A DNA stretch of 54,009 nucleotides from the NCBI GenBank assembly GCA_036558645.1, contig DATBFG010000087.1:1-54009 (forward strand), given 5' to 3'. The DNA is from DATBFG01 sp036558645. Its GTDB lineage: Bacteria > Acidobacteriota > Terriglobia > Terriglobales > Acidobacteriaceae. Shown here in pieces: positions 42,136 to 50,208 of this stretch. The position numbers and the translations under genes are program-made. Each line of letters begins with the position of its first letter. The first letter of the stretch is position 1. The notes below the pieces were generated by a model. The model was given only the letters and a program-made list of their open reading frames with translations. It ran no database searches and had not been told where the DNA came from.

Positions 42136-42981
42136 ATGCTTGATCAGTCAGGTTCGCAGGGGAAGGACGGCGATTCTAGGACCGCAGTGGTGACCAATCC
42201 TGACTTCCATAGCGGAGAACAGACCTTCAAGCAGACACTGTCCCTTCGAGTGGCTTTGGGCCTACTTCTGTTCTTGCCCACCTTATTAATTTGGTCGCTG
42301 TCTCCTGATCCAAGTCCGTATGCGAACCCCCTCTTGTTTGCGGTGGCGGCTGGCTTGGCGGTTATCTATGCCGTGCTCTGCTTCGTCATCGCGTCCATCC
42401 GAGTTACTGTCAACGACATCGGTATACGTCGCGAAAGTATTCTCGGAATCATCGAAATCCCATGGGCCCAGGTGGTCGAGACACGATATGTCGAAATTCC
42501 GGTGAATGTCGGAGCCCACTTCGGAATGATCGGAATGGCGATGGCGGCCGCTATCAGATCCTCAAAACGACCGCAGATCAAGTTGACTGTCATCTCAAGT
42601 GACGGGGCGCGGGTCAAGATAACCTCCCATTTCCAGCGAATCAAGGAAGCAGCCAACATCATTCTGGCCAGAGTGCTGCCTCCCATGCTTGAGGCCGCGC
42701 GGGCGAGCATGCGCCGTGGCGAAACACTGCACTTCGGCCCAATCGCGATCACGCCGACCGATATCTCCTGGAAATCGAAACCTGGTGTTCCTCTTTCCGC
42801 GTTGGAGGCTGCGGAAATTGTGAGTAGCACCCTCAAGATCAAATGTAAAGGCAAGTGGCGGAGCCTGGTCAGCATCCGATCAGACAAAATACCTAATGCC
42901 TTCGTTCTACTGGAACTACTGCATGAGATGGTTCCCCACCTTCGGCAAAAAATCGACCCCTTGGCACATGTTCGACGCTAA
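42136..42981 (+). CDS. Unrecognised membrane protein with a PH-like cytoplasmic region
   Basis: A 281-residue protein from the ATG at 42136. Two membrane helices lie near residues 37-80 (LRVALGLLLFLPTLLIWSL; LLFAVAAGLAVIYAVLCFVIASI). A soluble region follows: VTVNDIGIRRESILGIIEIPWAQVVETRYVEI resembles the bPH/DUF6585-like pattern of membrane-anchored PH domains, and ALEAAEIVSSTLKIKCKGKWRSLVSIRSDKIPNAFVLLELL looks like a second copy. No catalytic motif is seen. The open frame continues 30 codons upstream without a ribosome site. Function unknown. Confidence 0.6.
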   Translation: MLDQSGSQGKDGDSRTAVVTNPDFHSGEQTFKQTLSLRVALGLLLFLPTLLIWSLSPDPSPYANPLLFAVAAGLAVIYAVLCFVIASIRVTVNDIGIRRESILGIIEIPWAQVVETRYVEIPVNVGAHFGMIGMAMAAAIRSSKRPQIKLTVISSDGARVKITSHFQRIKEAANIILARVLPPMLEAARASMRRGETLHFGPIAITPTDISWKSKPGVPLSALEAAEIVSSTLKIKCKGKWRSLVSIRSDKIPNAFVLLELLHEMVPHLRQKIDPLAHVRR

Positions 42982-43023
42982 CTATCGGCGCTACCGACAG
43001 GGCCGCTAATTCCGGTTTTCCCG

Positions 43024-43051
43024 CCAACGACCAACGACTAACAACCAACGA
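43024..43051 (+). repeat. Short heptamer tandem repeat (four copies)
   Basis: CCAACGA (43024), CCAACGA (43031), CTAACAA (43038) and CCAACGA (43045) run head to tail. Heptamers of this type (C-Y-A-A-C-R-A) are recurrent in acidobacterial intergenic DNA. The surrounding 240 bp before the secreted protein gene holds no other gene. Confidence 0.6.
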
Positions 43052-43222
43052 CTGTTCGGCTACTCTGTCCAGAGCTGAAAGAAGTAAATTTTTCGCTCGA
43101 CCTGAAAAATCGCCGTACGGTGAGGCCAATCCTAACCTAAAGAGTCCACCCGATTTTGTCTCCGATGCGACGCACCTACACTGCAATGGAGTTGGTTTCA
43201 TCTCCGTCGGAGGATAGGAATC

Positions 43223-44431
43223 ATGAAAGGAAAAACAACGATTCTGGCCGTGCTGTTGATGACAGCGTCCTGGGTGGTTGCGCAGGACACAACACCGAGT
43301 ACCTCCACTTCGCCGAGTCCCCAGAGCAGTTCTCCATCCACGAGTGGCACATCGCAAAGCGCACCGCAAACTCAAAGCGCACCCGAAACTCAAACTACTC
43401 CACAGACGCAGCCCACGCCCCAAACGCAAACGCCTCCGGATCAGAATGCTCCCGCTCCAGCGCCGGATACGCAAAACAATCCAAACACTCCGGACATGCA
43501 AACTAGTCCTTCTACGCCCACGACGCCAAGTCAGGGCAATCAAGGCATGCCGTCCGGAAATCAAGGCGCTACGGGGACTGGTTCCAGCACCTCGATCACG
43601 GGATGCTTGAACGGGTCGCCGGCCGCCGGTACCTATAGTCTCCTCGATAGTCAGACGGGTGTCGTTTACAACCTCGCCGGGAACCTCGATGCGCTGCGCA
43701 CTCACGTAGGAGAGCAAGTGCAGATAACCGGCATGCCCGCCGGAGGATCAAGCGCGACGGCTTCGAACAGCGGAGCTTCCCCCTCGGATCAATCCGCCGG
43801 CACTACGCAATCCAACACCGCCTCGCCGGGAGCAACTGCCGGGGCGAACAATTTCCAGGTTGATACGGTGAGCAAGGTTTCTGATCATTGCTCTGGCGCG
43901 GGTAGCACCGGACCCAGATCTTCTTCTTTCGGCGCTAATGCAACGCAGGTAGCCGCCAACATGACTCCGGACATGGGCCAGGGCGGCACCGCTGGTCAGG
44001 CAGGCACTGCGGGAACTCCTCAGACCGCGACTCCTCAGGCGGCTCCCAGCACCGGAACTCCTGGAACCGCGGCCCCTCAGCCGCCGAGCAATACACCTGC
44101 TGCGGCTCCTCAGACGGGTGTGACTCCTGCTACCGGGACAGCGATAACAATTAGTCCAAATCAAGGTACCGCGACTACACCACAAACGACTCCGGGCGCA
44201 GCGACACCTCAAACGACTCCGGGTTCGTCAACTACGCCAGGAACGATGCCTAACACAACTTCGACTCCGACGCCTGAAGCGACAACCCCGGGCGCAACCG
44301 CGACTCCCGAATCAACAACGCCAAGCACTACGACTCCACCAGCGGCTACGACTCCGGATAACACAACGAATCCGAGCAACACGACGCCGCCACCGCAGGA
44401 TAATCCTCCTCCTCCGCAGGCAAATTTCTAA
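43223..44431 (+). CDS. Secreted Pro/Thr/Ser-rich protein with a central DUF5818-like domain
   Basis: The 402-residue protein has a clean signal peptide (MKGKTTILAVLLMTASWVVAQ) and a strong ribosome site CGGAGGA before the ATG. Long low-complexity arms of TPQT, SPST and TTPG-type repeats flank a short folded core: SITGCLNGSPAAGTYSLLDSQTGVVYNLAGNLDALRTHVGEQVQITG, which resembles the DUF5818 small beta-barrel of Acidobacteriota. The Cys in GCLNG and another in DHCSGAG may form a disulfide. Probably surface-exposed or periplasmic; function unknown. A strong terminator follows. Confidence 0.75.
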   Translation: MKGKTTILAVLLMTASWVVAQDTTPSTSTSPSPQSSSPSTSGTSQSAPQTQSAPETQTTPQTQPTPQTQTPPDQNAPAPAPDTQNNPNTPDMQTSPSTPTTPSQGNQGMPSGNQGATGTGSSTSITGCLNGSPAAGTYSLLDSQTGVVYNLAGNLDALRTHVGEQVQITGMPAGGSSATASNSGASPSDQSAGTTQSNTASPGATAGANNFQVDTVSKVSDHCSGAGSTGPRSSSFGANATQVAANMTPDMGQGGTAGQAGTAGTPQTATPQAAPSTGTPGTAAPQPPSNTPAAAPQTGVTPATGTAITISPNQGTATTPQTTPGAATPQTTPGSSTTPGTMPNTTSTPTPEATTPGATATPESTTPSTTTPPAATTPDNTTNPSNTTPPPQDNPPPPQANF

Positions 44432-44489
44432 CCCTACCTGGCAGCGCCATGAGCGCTGCCCGGAATAAGTACCCTCAACTCCTGTCTCC

Positions 44490-44515
44490 GGGCCCGCTTC
44501 GGTGGGCCCCTTTTT
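44490..44515 (+). terminator. Intrinsic terminator with UUCG loop after the secreted protein gene
   Basis: GGGCCCGC (44490-44497) pairs with GTGGGCCC (44502-44509) around the tetraloop TTCG (one G-T wobble), followed by C and five T. A textbook stable hairpin, 58 nt after the stop. Confidence 0.85.
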
Positions 44516-44587
44516 CATGTCTGCAGAAATACGGTGACCTCTTCCTTCGTGAGATAATTTTCAAAACAACTGAACTGAGGACTACGA

Positions 44588-44863
44588 ATGCCTGATCGCA
44601 TGGTGATGTGCGTCAAACTGCATAAGGAACTTCCCGGCCTTGAAGAGGCTCCCTTCGATACTGAGCTCGGCAGGAAGATCTATGACAACGTTTCTCGCGA
44701 GGCTTGGGGGCAGTGGACGGAATTCTGCAAGATGCTTTTGAACGAATACCGCCTGAACCCCGCGCGCAAGCAGGATCAAGAGGTCATCGTGAAGCAGATG
44801 GAACAGTACTTCTTCGGCGAAGGTGCAGCGCCTCCGAAAGAGTACGTGCCGCCGACCCACTAG
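44588..44863 (+). CDS. yggX: YggX, oxidative damage protection / iron-trafficking protein
   Basis: The 91-residue protein matches the YggX family: MVMCVKLHKELPGLEEAPF, then GRKIYDNVSREAWGQWTEFCKMLLNEYRLNPARKQDQEVIVKQMEQYFFGEG. The Cys near the N-terminus (MCVKL) is the conserved YggX Cys. YggX protects iron-sulfur clusters from oxidation in enterobacteria. A ribosome site GAGGA precedes the ATG. A weak hairpin follows. Confidence 0.92.
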   Translation: MPDRMVMCVKLHKELPGLEEAPFDTELGRKIYDNVSREAWGQWTEFCKMLLNEYRLNPARKQDQEVIVKQMEQYFFGEGAAPPKEYVPPTH

Positions 44864-44878
44864 CCCGTCACCGGCTAG
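44860..44878 (+). terminator. Weak hairpin at the end of yggX
   Basis: CTAGCC (44860-44865) pairs with GGCTAG (44873-44878) around a 7-nt loop, then TTATTACC. It overlaps the stop codon and has only an interrupted T run, so termination would be leaky. Confidence 0.4.
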
Positions 44879-44959
44879 TTATTACCTGCGTTATCCCGGT
44901 TACCTGATTTTCACGGATATTTCATCAGTCCGTAACATTGCTCAGCTACAACCGGGATA

Positions 44960-45769
44960 ATGAGTTTTGCAGGTTTCGACACGCTCATTCTGTCCGACTT
45001 GCATCTCGGTTCCGAGCTGAGCCGTGCTCGGGACGCCCGCAATCTGCTGGAGAATATCTCTTTCAAGCGGCTCATCCTGCTTGGCGACATCTTTTCCGAC
45101 CTGAACTTTCGCCGCCTCAACAAAGATCACTGGAAATTCCTAGGTTGCATCCGCAAGCTGTCAAATCCCAAACGAGGTGTTGAAGTGGTTTGGGTGGAAG
45201 GCAACCATGATCGCGGGCTCATCGACGTCATGTCGCATTTGGTGGGCGTTCCCGCTTATGAGGAATACAGCTGGACCTTTCGCGGCTTACGCCATCTCGC
45301 AATTCACGGCCATCAGTTCGACCGTTTTGTGTTGAACAATGTTTTCTTCAGCACTCTGGTTTCAGCCGTTCATCTCCAGATGCAGAAGCTCGACTTCAAA
45401 CAGAAATGGTTTTCCCGCTCTGTAGACCAGTTCAACACCCGCTGGCTCCGCTTGTCTGAAAAGGTGCGCTCTGGAGCGATCGCCCACGCCCGATTGCACA
45501 ATGCCGACCGCATATTTTGCGGACATACGCATGTAGCCACCAAGCACGAACACGACGGCATTGCCTACTACAACACCGGAGCCTGGACCGATTCTCGACC
45601 GACATACATCACGGTGGACACGGAGGGAGTTCGTATCCATGAATACGAGCGGCGAGCTGACGATAGTGATTCCGGCGAAGAACGAAGCCACGACGATTCC
45701 GCATTTGCTGACTTCGTTGATCCAGCAGGACTATCCGAAGATCTCGCATACGAAGATACTGGTCGCTGA
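44960..45769 (+). CDS. Calcineurin-like metallophosphoesterase (LpxH-type)
   Basis: The 269-residue protein has the full metallophosphoesterase motif set: DTLILSDLHLGSE, LILLGDIFSDL, WVEGNHDR, IHGHQFDRFVL and FCGHTHVA with a final YYNTGAWTD. The pattern resembles UDP-2,3-diacylglucosamine pyrophosphatases (LpxH and its relatives) of lipid A synthesis, although many related enzymes act on other phosphate diesters. The domain ends near VRIHEYERR; the last 45 residues (DDSDSGEERSHDDSAFADF...) are acidic and are encoded by DNA that also encodes the next glycosyltransferase in another frame (131-nt overlap). That tail may be a stop-codon loss. Confidence 0.85.
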   Translation: MSFAGFDTLILSDLHLGSELSRARDARNLLENISFKRLILLGDIFSDLNFRRLNKDHWKFLGCIRKLSNPKRGVEVVWVEGNHDRGLIDVMSHLVGVPAYEEYSWTFRGLRHLAIHGHQFDRFVLNNVFFSTLVSAVHLQMQKLDFKQKWFSRSVDQFNTRWLRLSEKVRSGAIAHARLHNADRIFCGHTHVATKHEHDGIAYYNTGAWTDSRPTYITVDTEGVRIHEYERRADDSDSGEERSHDDSAFADFVDPAGLSEDLAYEDTGR

Positions 45770-46355
45770 CGCCCATTCAACCGACGGCACCCCCGAGGTC
45801 GTACTAAGCTTCGCCGACCGGCTGAACGTCAAAGTGATCCCGGGAGGCACGCCTTCGGTCGGCCGCAACGCGGGTGCGGCCATTGCCGAGACTCGGTATA
45901 TCCTCTTTATTGATGCCGATGTGGTACCCGCCAGCCCATCATTAATTCGACGTGCCCTCGAATTAGCCAGGCGAAAACAGCTTCAGTGCGTTACAACCAA
46001 CATCATTTGTAGAAACGGAAACTTTCTCGATCGATTGCTTTATGCCGGAAACAACTTCTTCCAGCATCTTTCCCGTTTGCATCAGCCCTTCAGCACAGGG
46101 ATGTTCATGCTGTTTGAGCGCCAACGTTTTCGGGACCTTGCCGGCTTTCACGAGGGAGTTCTCTTTGCCGAGGATTACCTGCTGAGCAAACAAGTACCAA
46201 GATCGAAGTTCGGTATCGTTCGCGGCGGAATCTATACCAGCAACCGCCGCTTTCAAAAGATGGGCCGCTTACGCGTGGCCCGGCTTTTCCTCAGGACCGC
46301 GGTTCATCACAGCGATCAGAATTTTTTTTTACGCGACCACAAGTATTGGGGCTGA
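45639..46355 (+). CDS. Family 2 glycosyltransferase
   Basis: A 238-residue GT-A protein from the ATG at 45639: ELTIVIPAKNEATTIPHLLTSL, then ILVADAHSTDGTPEVV, PSVGRNAGAAIAETRYILFIDADVVPAS (the DxD-like IDADV motif) and FSTGMFMLFERQRFRDLAGFHEG. No membrane helix at the C-terminus. It begins inside the phosphoesterase frame, so the two are coupled and may act on the same lipid or envelope product. The substrate cannot be told. An earlier frame start at 45561 would not add family sequence. Confidence 0.82.
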   Translation: MNTSGELTIVIPAKNEATTIPHLLTSLIQQDYPKISHTKILVADAHSTDGTPEVVLSFADRLNVKVIPGGTPSVGRNAGAAIAETRYILFIDADVVPASPSLIRRALELARRKQLQCVTTNIICRNGNFLDRLLYAGNNFFQHLSRLHQPFSTGMFMLFERQRFRDLAGFHEGVLFAEDYLLSKQVPRSKFGIVRGGIYTSNRRFQKMGRLRVARLFLRTAVHHSDQNFFLRDHKYWG

Positions 46356-46374
46356 ACAGAAGTCCCCGGGCCTC

Positions 46375-46911
46375 CTAGAATCTCAGCACAATGCCCGTCG
46401 AAATCCGTATGTTGTTCTGGGTATCGCTGAAGAATCCTGTTCGCAGGTAATCCGCCTGAAACCTGGCGGCCACCGCCGGAATCAGCTTATAGTCGAGCCC
46501 GCCGCCAATCGCGGTCGAAAACGACGTATCCGTATCGCCTCCGATGTCTGCATGCGAAGCGCCGACCAGTAGATGGGCGAAGGGCGTCACGTTGCCTACA
46601 GAGACCGACACCCTTGGGCCGAACAGAAAGTGGTAGAGCGTCGCGTCGGAGTGAAATGATGGTCCCAGCGGAAGTTCCGTTGTTCCGTAGTGCCCGCTCA
46701 GGTCGGCCACAATGCCAATGAAGGGAAATATCTTCCCCTCGAGTGACCCGTTCCACCCATTCAGGCTGGTGCGGTTGCTCGAAACCAAATCCGCACTTAA
46801 GTAGGAGTATCCGAAGAAGATATTTCCCTTGGGGACTTGTGCCTGGGCTGGCAACAGTGACAGGAAAAGGGACCCCACCACAATCAGGGCTTTCTTCACA
46901 AGCGTCTCCAT
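46375..46911 (-). CDS. Small outer-membrane beta-barrel protein (OmpA/OprF N-terminal type)
   Basis: A 178-residue protein with a signal peptide (KKALIVVGSLFLSLLPAQAQ) and eight-stranded-barrel style strands: GNIFFGYSYLSAD, FIGIVADLSGHYG, TLYHFLFGPRVSV, TPFAHLLVGASHAD, FSTAIGGGLDYKL, AARFQADYLRTGFF, ending in IRISTGIVLRF with the C-terminal Phe used by BAM. The ATG at 46911 is preferred to a GTG at 46932. It converges on the glycosyltransferase gene with a 19-bp gap. Confidence 0.85.
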   Translation of the reverse strand: METLVKKALIVVGSLFLSLLPAQAQVPKGNIFFGYSYLSADLVSSNRTSLNGWNGSLEGKIFPFIGIVADLSGHYGTTELPLGPSFHSDATLYHFLFGPRVSVSVGNVTPFAHLLVGASHADIGGDTDTSFSTAIGGGLDYKLIPAVAARFQADYLRTGFFSDTQNNIRISTGIVLRF

Positions 46912-47196
46912 AGTATCTTTTGTAGTAATCACTGTCGTAAATCATGCCACATCGTCAGCAGCAATCCAGGTAGCTAGTCTGCCTGCGGAATGCGATTCGT
47001 TAACAGGCCCCTGTTCTTGACGAGCATCATTGAAAGATTCTGAAAGTCAAAGCGCATGATACTTTCATGAAATTTTCATATTGCGGAAACCGGCGATCAA
47101 ACTTGGGGGCATAGGATGCGACTCATGAATCCCACAATTCACTGTGCGCCAAGACAATCGCGATACGTGCCTTTTCGGCAGCAGAAGGAGTCGAAG

Positions 47197-47550
47197 TTGA
47201 AGTTACTACTGCAAGTGGACGAGAACGATGGTGTGACAATAGTTCGCTGCACCGGTCGGATCACATACCGGAACGAAGCAGCGGAACTGTCTCGCATAGT
47301 GGTCGAATTACTTCAACGGAAGCCTTGCGTTGTCCTTGATGTCAGCGGTATCGAAAGGATCGACAGCGCCGGCCTTGGAGAGTTCGTGCTCCTTCATATG
47401 CGGGCGAAGGCCAGCAACTGCCTGTTCCGGGTCGCTGCGCCGCGTCCTGAAATTTGGGATCTGTTGCACTTAACGAATCTGACTTCTTTGATCGCGGTAT
47501 GTGCGACCGTGGAAGACGCTATCGCCTCGTTTCGACAGCGTGTGGCGTAG
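47197..47550 (+). CDS. STAS-domain protein (anti-anti-sigma factor type)
   Basis: A 117-residue single STAS domain: DGVTIVRCTGRITYRNEAAELSR, PCVVLDVSGIERIDSAGLGEFVLLHMRAK and NLTSLIAVCATVEDAIASF. The phosphorylatable Ser in the D-S-A-G-L motif is present, so it can be controlled by a serine kinase of the SpoIIAB/RsbW type, none of which is in the window. The TTG at 47197 follows AAGGAG at 6 nt and gives the domain from its first strand; an ATG at 47116 would add a 27-residue non-STAS leader. Confidence 0.85.
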   Translation: MKLLLQVDENDGVTIVRCTGRITYRNEAAELSRIVVELLQRKPCVVLDVSGIERIDSAGLGEFVLLHMRAKASNCLFRVAAPRPEIWDLLHLTNLTSLIAVCATVEDAIASFRQRVA

Positions 47551-47683
47551 CAAAACATTCGGCCCAGCTTACAGCGCGTCTCTTCGGAAAGTTCGCTTCA
47601 TACCGAGCTCGGCGGTTCAGCAAGGTGCAACCGTGACGCAGCGAGACTAATTGCTGCGTGTGCGATCTGATCACATCTGGTCT

Positions 47684-48601
47684 CTAATGCTCCCTCTGAA
47701 AACGGTACCTTCCGCCCTGCTCACGCGCTACAGACTCTGCGACCTTCAGAAACGCATGCGCCGCATGCGACAGGTTGGCTGACTTCCTGTAGACCAGCCG
47801 CATCTTGCGGTGCAGCTGCAATTCCTTGACTGGAATTCGCACCAGTTCCCCTCGCGCCAACTCGTTGTCAACGCTGATTTCCGGCAACAGGGCAACGCCA
47901 TTTCCCATAGCTACGAAGCGTTTTATCGCCTGCAGTGTTGGTAACTCGATATCCATGTTCAATGGAGTCTTATGCCGCCGGAATGCCTGGATCACCTTAT
48001 CGCGATACGGCGAGCTCACAATGTGCGCCACAAATGACTCAGCCCCCAACTGACGGATGCTTACGTGCTTCGCCGCCGCCAATGGATGTGATGGAGGTAC
48101 CACAAGAATCAACTCATCCAGGTACACCACAATCGAGTGTAGTTGGCGGTCCTGCGGATCATAGGTCAGCACGCCCAATTCTGAATTGTGCCGCGCCACA
48201 TCCTCAGGAATATGGCTTCCCAAGGCGCGCTGCACCGTGATCTTGATCATGGGATGGAGCCTTCGGAAAGTTCCCAGCACCGGCAACAGGTAAAGTGCGG
48301 TGAACTCGTTAGCCGCGATGGCTAGCTTCCCGGTATGCAATTGGCGAAGTTCTACCAGCGCACTTTCCGCGTCTGTGCGCAGATTCAGCAGCTTTTCCGC
48401 GTACTCCTGCAGCACCCGCCCGGCATCCGTCAGACGGCCGTCACGCGACGACCGGTCGAACAGAGCTTCTCCAACTTCGTCTTCGAGCTTCCGGATCGTC
48501 TGGCTCACCGCCGACTGCGTGCGGTACAGCTTGTCCGCTGCCCGTGAAAACCGTCCTTCCCGCGCTACCGCGAGGAAGACCTCCAGCTGTGCGAGCTCCA
48601 T
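47684..48601 (-). CDS. LysR-family transcriptional regulator
   Basis: The 305-residue protein has the LysR HTH (MELAQLEVFLAVAREGRFSRAADKLYRTQSAVSQTIRKLEDEVGEALFDRS in overlapping parts) and the periplasmic-binding-like effector domain (GKLAIAANEFTALYLLPVLGTF through RRLHPMIKITVQRALG, then VYLDELILVVPPSHPLA and AIKRFVAMGNGVALLPEI). It is divergent from the leuA gene with 142 bp between the starts, the usual LysR layout, so it probably controls the leuA-leuB pair. The effector is unknown; a branched-chain precursor is the natural guess. Confidence 0.92.
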   Translation of the reverse strand: MELAQLEVFLAVAREGRFSRAADKLYRTQSAVSQTIRKLEDEVGEALFDRSSRDGRLTDAGRVLQEYAEKLLNLRTDAESALVELRQLHTGKLAIAANEFTALYLLPVLGTFRRLHPMIKITVQRALGSHIPEDVARHNSELGVLTYDPQDRQLHSIVVYLDELILVVPPSHPLAAAKHVSIRQLGAESFVAHIVSSPYRDKVIQAFRRHKTPLNMDIELPTLQAIKRFVAMGNGVALLPEISVDNELARGELVRIPVKELQLHRKMRLVYRKSANLSHAAHAFLKVAESVAREQGGRYRFQREH

Positions 48602-48743
48602 GCCGTCTCCTCAAAAACTTCTAGGCCTATCAGTAATTGTGTTTGATTCAGTTTATCTAATGAAAGATGAAGAATTATAAGCTGTGCTTAAGATGGCCGT
48701 CTACGTAGCATGGAGCCTTATCTGTCCAAGGAGGTTCTTTGGT

Positions 48744-50072
48744 ATGACTCGGGAGCGCGTGGTGATATTCGATACGACCCTGCGCGATGGCGAGCAGTCT
48801 CCAGGCTGCAGCATGAACGTGCACGAGAAATTGCGCATGGCGCGGCAACTGGACCGCCTCGGCGTGGATATCATCGAAGCTGGCTTTCCCATCGCCTCGC
48901 AAGGGGACTTCGACGCCGTAAAGGCCATTGCCGCCAGCGTTCGACGCCCGATCATCGCCGGTCTCGCAAGGGCCTGCCCTGCGGACATTGAACGCGCATG
49001 GGAGGCTTTACAAGGAGCCGCGCGTCCCCGCATTCACATCTTCCTTGCGACTTCCGACATTCACTTGCAATACAAGCTCCGCATTACGCGCGACGAGTGC
49101 GTAGAGCAGGCACGCTCGGCCGTTCGGCTGGCAAAGTCGTTCTGCCACGACGTCGAGTTTTCACCAGAAGATGCCAGCCGCACCGACCCGCAGTTTCTCT
49201 GTCGAGTTCTGCAAGCCGTCGTAGATGCAGGCGCCACCACCCTTAACATCCCCGACACGGTGGGTTACACCACGCCGTCCGAGTTCGCGGCCTTAATCAC
49301 CACGATTCGCCAGAACATTCGTGGCATCGAGAAGGTCACGATCTCTGCCCATTGTCACAATGATCTGGGTTTGGCCGTGGCTAATACGCTGGCGGCCATT
49401 TCTGCCGGTGCTCGTCAGGTGGAGTGCAGCATCAACGGAATCGGGGAACGTGCCGGGAACGCTGCGCTCGAAGAGATCGTAATGACCATGCAGGTGCGCG
49501 GCGATCGCTATCCGTATCACACCGGGATAGACACCGAGCAGCTATATGCTTCCAGCCAGCTGCTAAGTGAAATCACCGGGGTTGGCGTACAGCCGAACAA
49601 AGCCATCATTGGACGCAACGCGTTCGCTCATGAAGCTGGCATTCACCAGGATGGCATGCTCAAGAATCCGCTTACGTACGAAATCATGACACCGCATTCA
49701 GTTGGCGTGCCTAGCTCCGTGCTCGTGCTTGGCAAACACTCCGGCCGGCATGCGCTGGGACTTCGATGCGAGAAACTCGGCCACAAGTTCGAGCGCCGCC
49801 AGCTCGATGAGGTGTATCGGCTCTTTGTGGTTCTCGCCGACAAGATCAAGGTCGTCGAGGATCGTCACCTCGTCCGTTTAATCGAGGAAGTGCGATCCCC
49901 AGAGACTGCCGTGGAGTCCACTCCCGTCGCTCGTGCCGCCTTTGCCGCAGCGAATAGCAGAAGCTTTACACACATGCATCGGCCGTCATCGCCAACGAGA
50001 GTCGAAGACGTACCAATACGCGTCTCGACGGAGCGCAACGGAGAGCAGGAAGATTATTTGTGGGGTGTGTAG
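48744..50072 (+). CDS. leuA: 2-isopropylmalate synthase, catalytic domain only
   Basis: A 442-residue protein from the ATG at 48744 after an AGGAGG site. It shows the HMGL-like TIM barrel: VVIFDTTLRDGEQSPGCSMN, IIEAGFPIAS, PDTVGYTTPSEF, ISAHCHNDLGLAVANTLAAISAGARQVECSINGIGERAGN, and HEAGIHQDGMLKNPLTYEIM. The H-x-H and N metal ligands are in place. The C-terminal LeuA regulatory dimer domain (normally to about 510-520 residues) is absent; the last 60 residues are unstructured. It should make 2-isopropylmalate but probably without leucine feedback. leuB follows; leuC and leuD are not in the window. Confidence 0.88.
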   Translation: MTRERVVIFDTTLRDGEQSPGCSMNVHEKLRMARQLDRLGVDIIEAGFPIASQGDFDAVKAIAASVRRPIIAGLARACPADIERAWEALQGAARPRIHIFLATSDIHLQYKLRITRDECVEQARSAVRLAKSFCHDVEFSPEDASRTDPQFLCRVLQAVVDAGATTLNIPDTVGYTTPSEFAALITTIRQNIRGIEKVTISAHCHNDLGLAVANTLAAISAGARQVECSINGIGERAGNAALEEIVMTMQVRGDRYPYHTGIDTEQLYASSQLLSEITGVGVQPNKAIIGRNAFAHEAGIHQDGMLKNPLTYEIMTPHSVGVPSSVLVLGKHSGRHALGLRCEKLGHKFERRQLDEVYRLFVVLADKIKVVEDRHLVRLIEEVRSPETAVESTPVARAAFAAANSRSFTHMHRPSSPTRVEDVPIRVSTERNGEQEDYLWGV

Positions 50073-50208
50073 AGTCCGCTGGGCAAGTTGACGCGAGCGG
50101 GTGCGAAACAACCATCGCGCGTCTGGCTCGCTTCCTTATTAGGTTGCGCCCTCTGAGATTTCGTGCTTTCGCGTAGAATTCCGTAATTCTGATACAGTCG
50201 CATCTTCC

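Noticed and set aside
42893..43717. 274-codon minus-strand frame
   Set aside because: Antisense to the low-complexity secreted protein; Arg/Ser-rich shadow composition, no ribosome site.
47551..47683. Possible cyclic-di-GMP riboswitch between the STAS gene and the LysR gene
   Set aside because: The GEMM core motifs are not present and the flanking genes converge.
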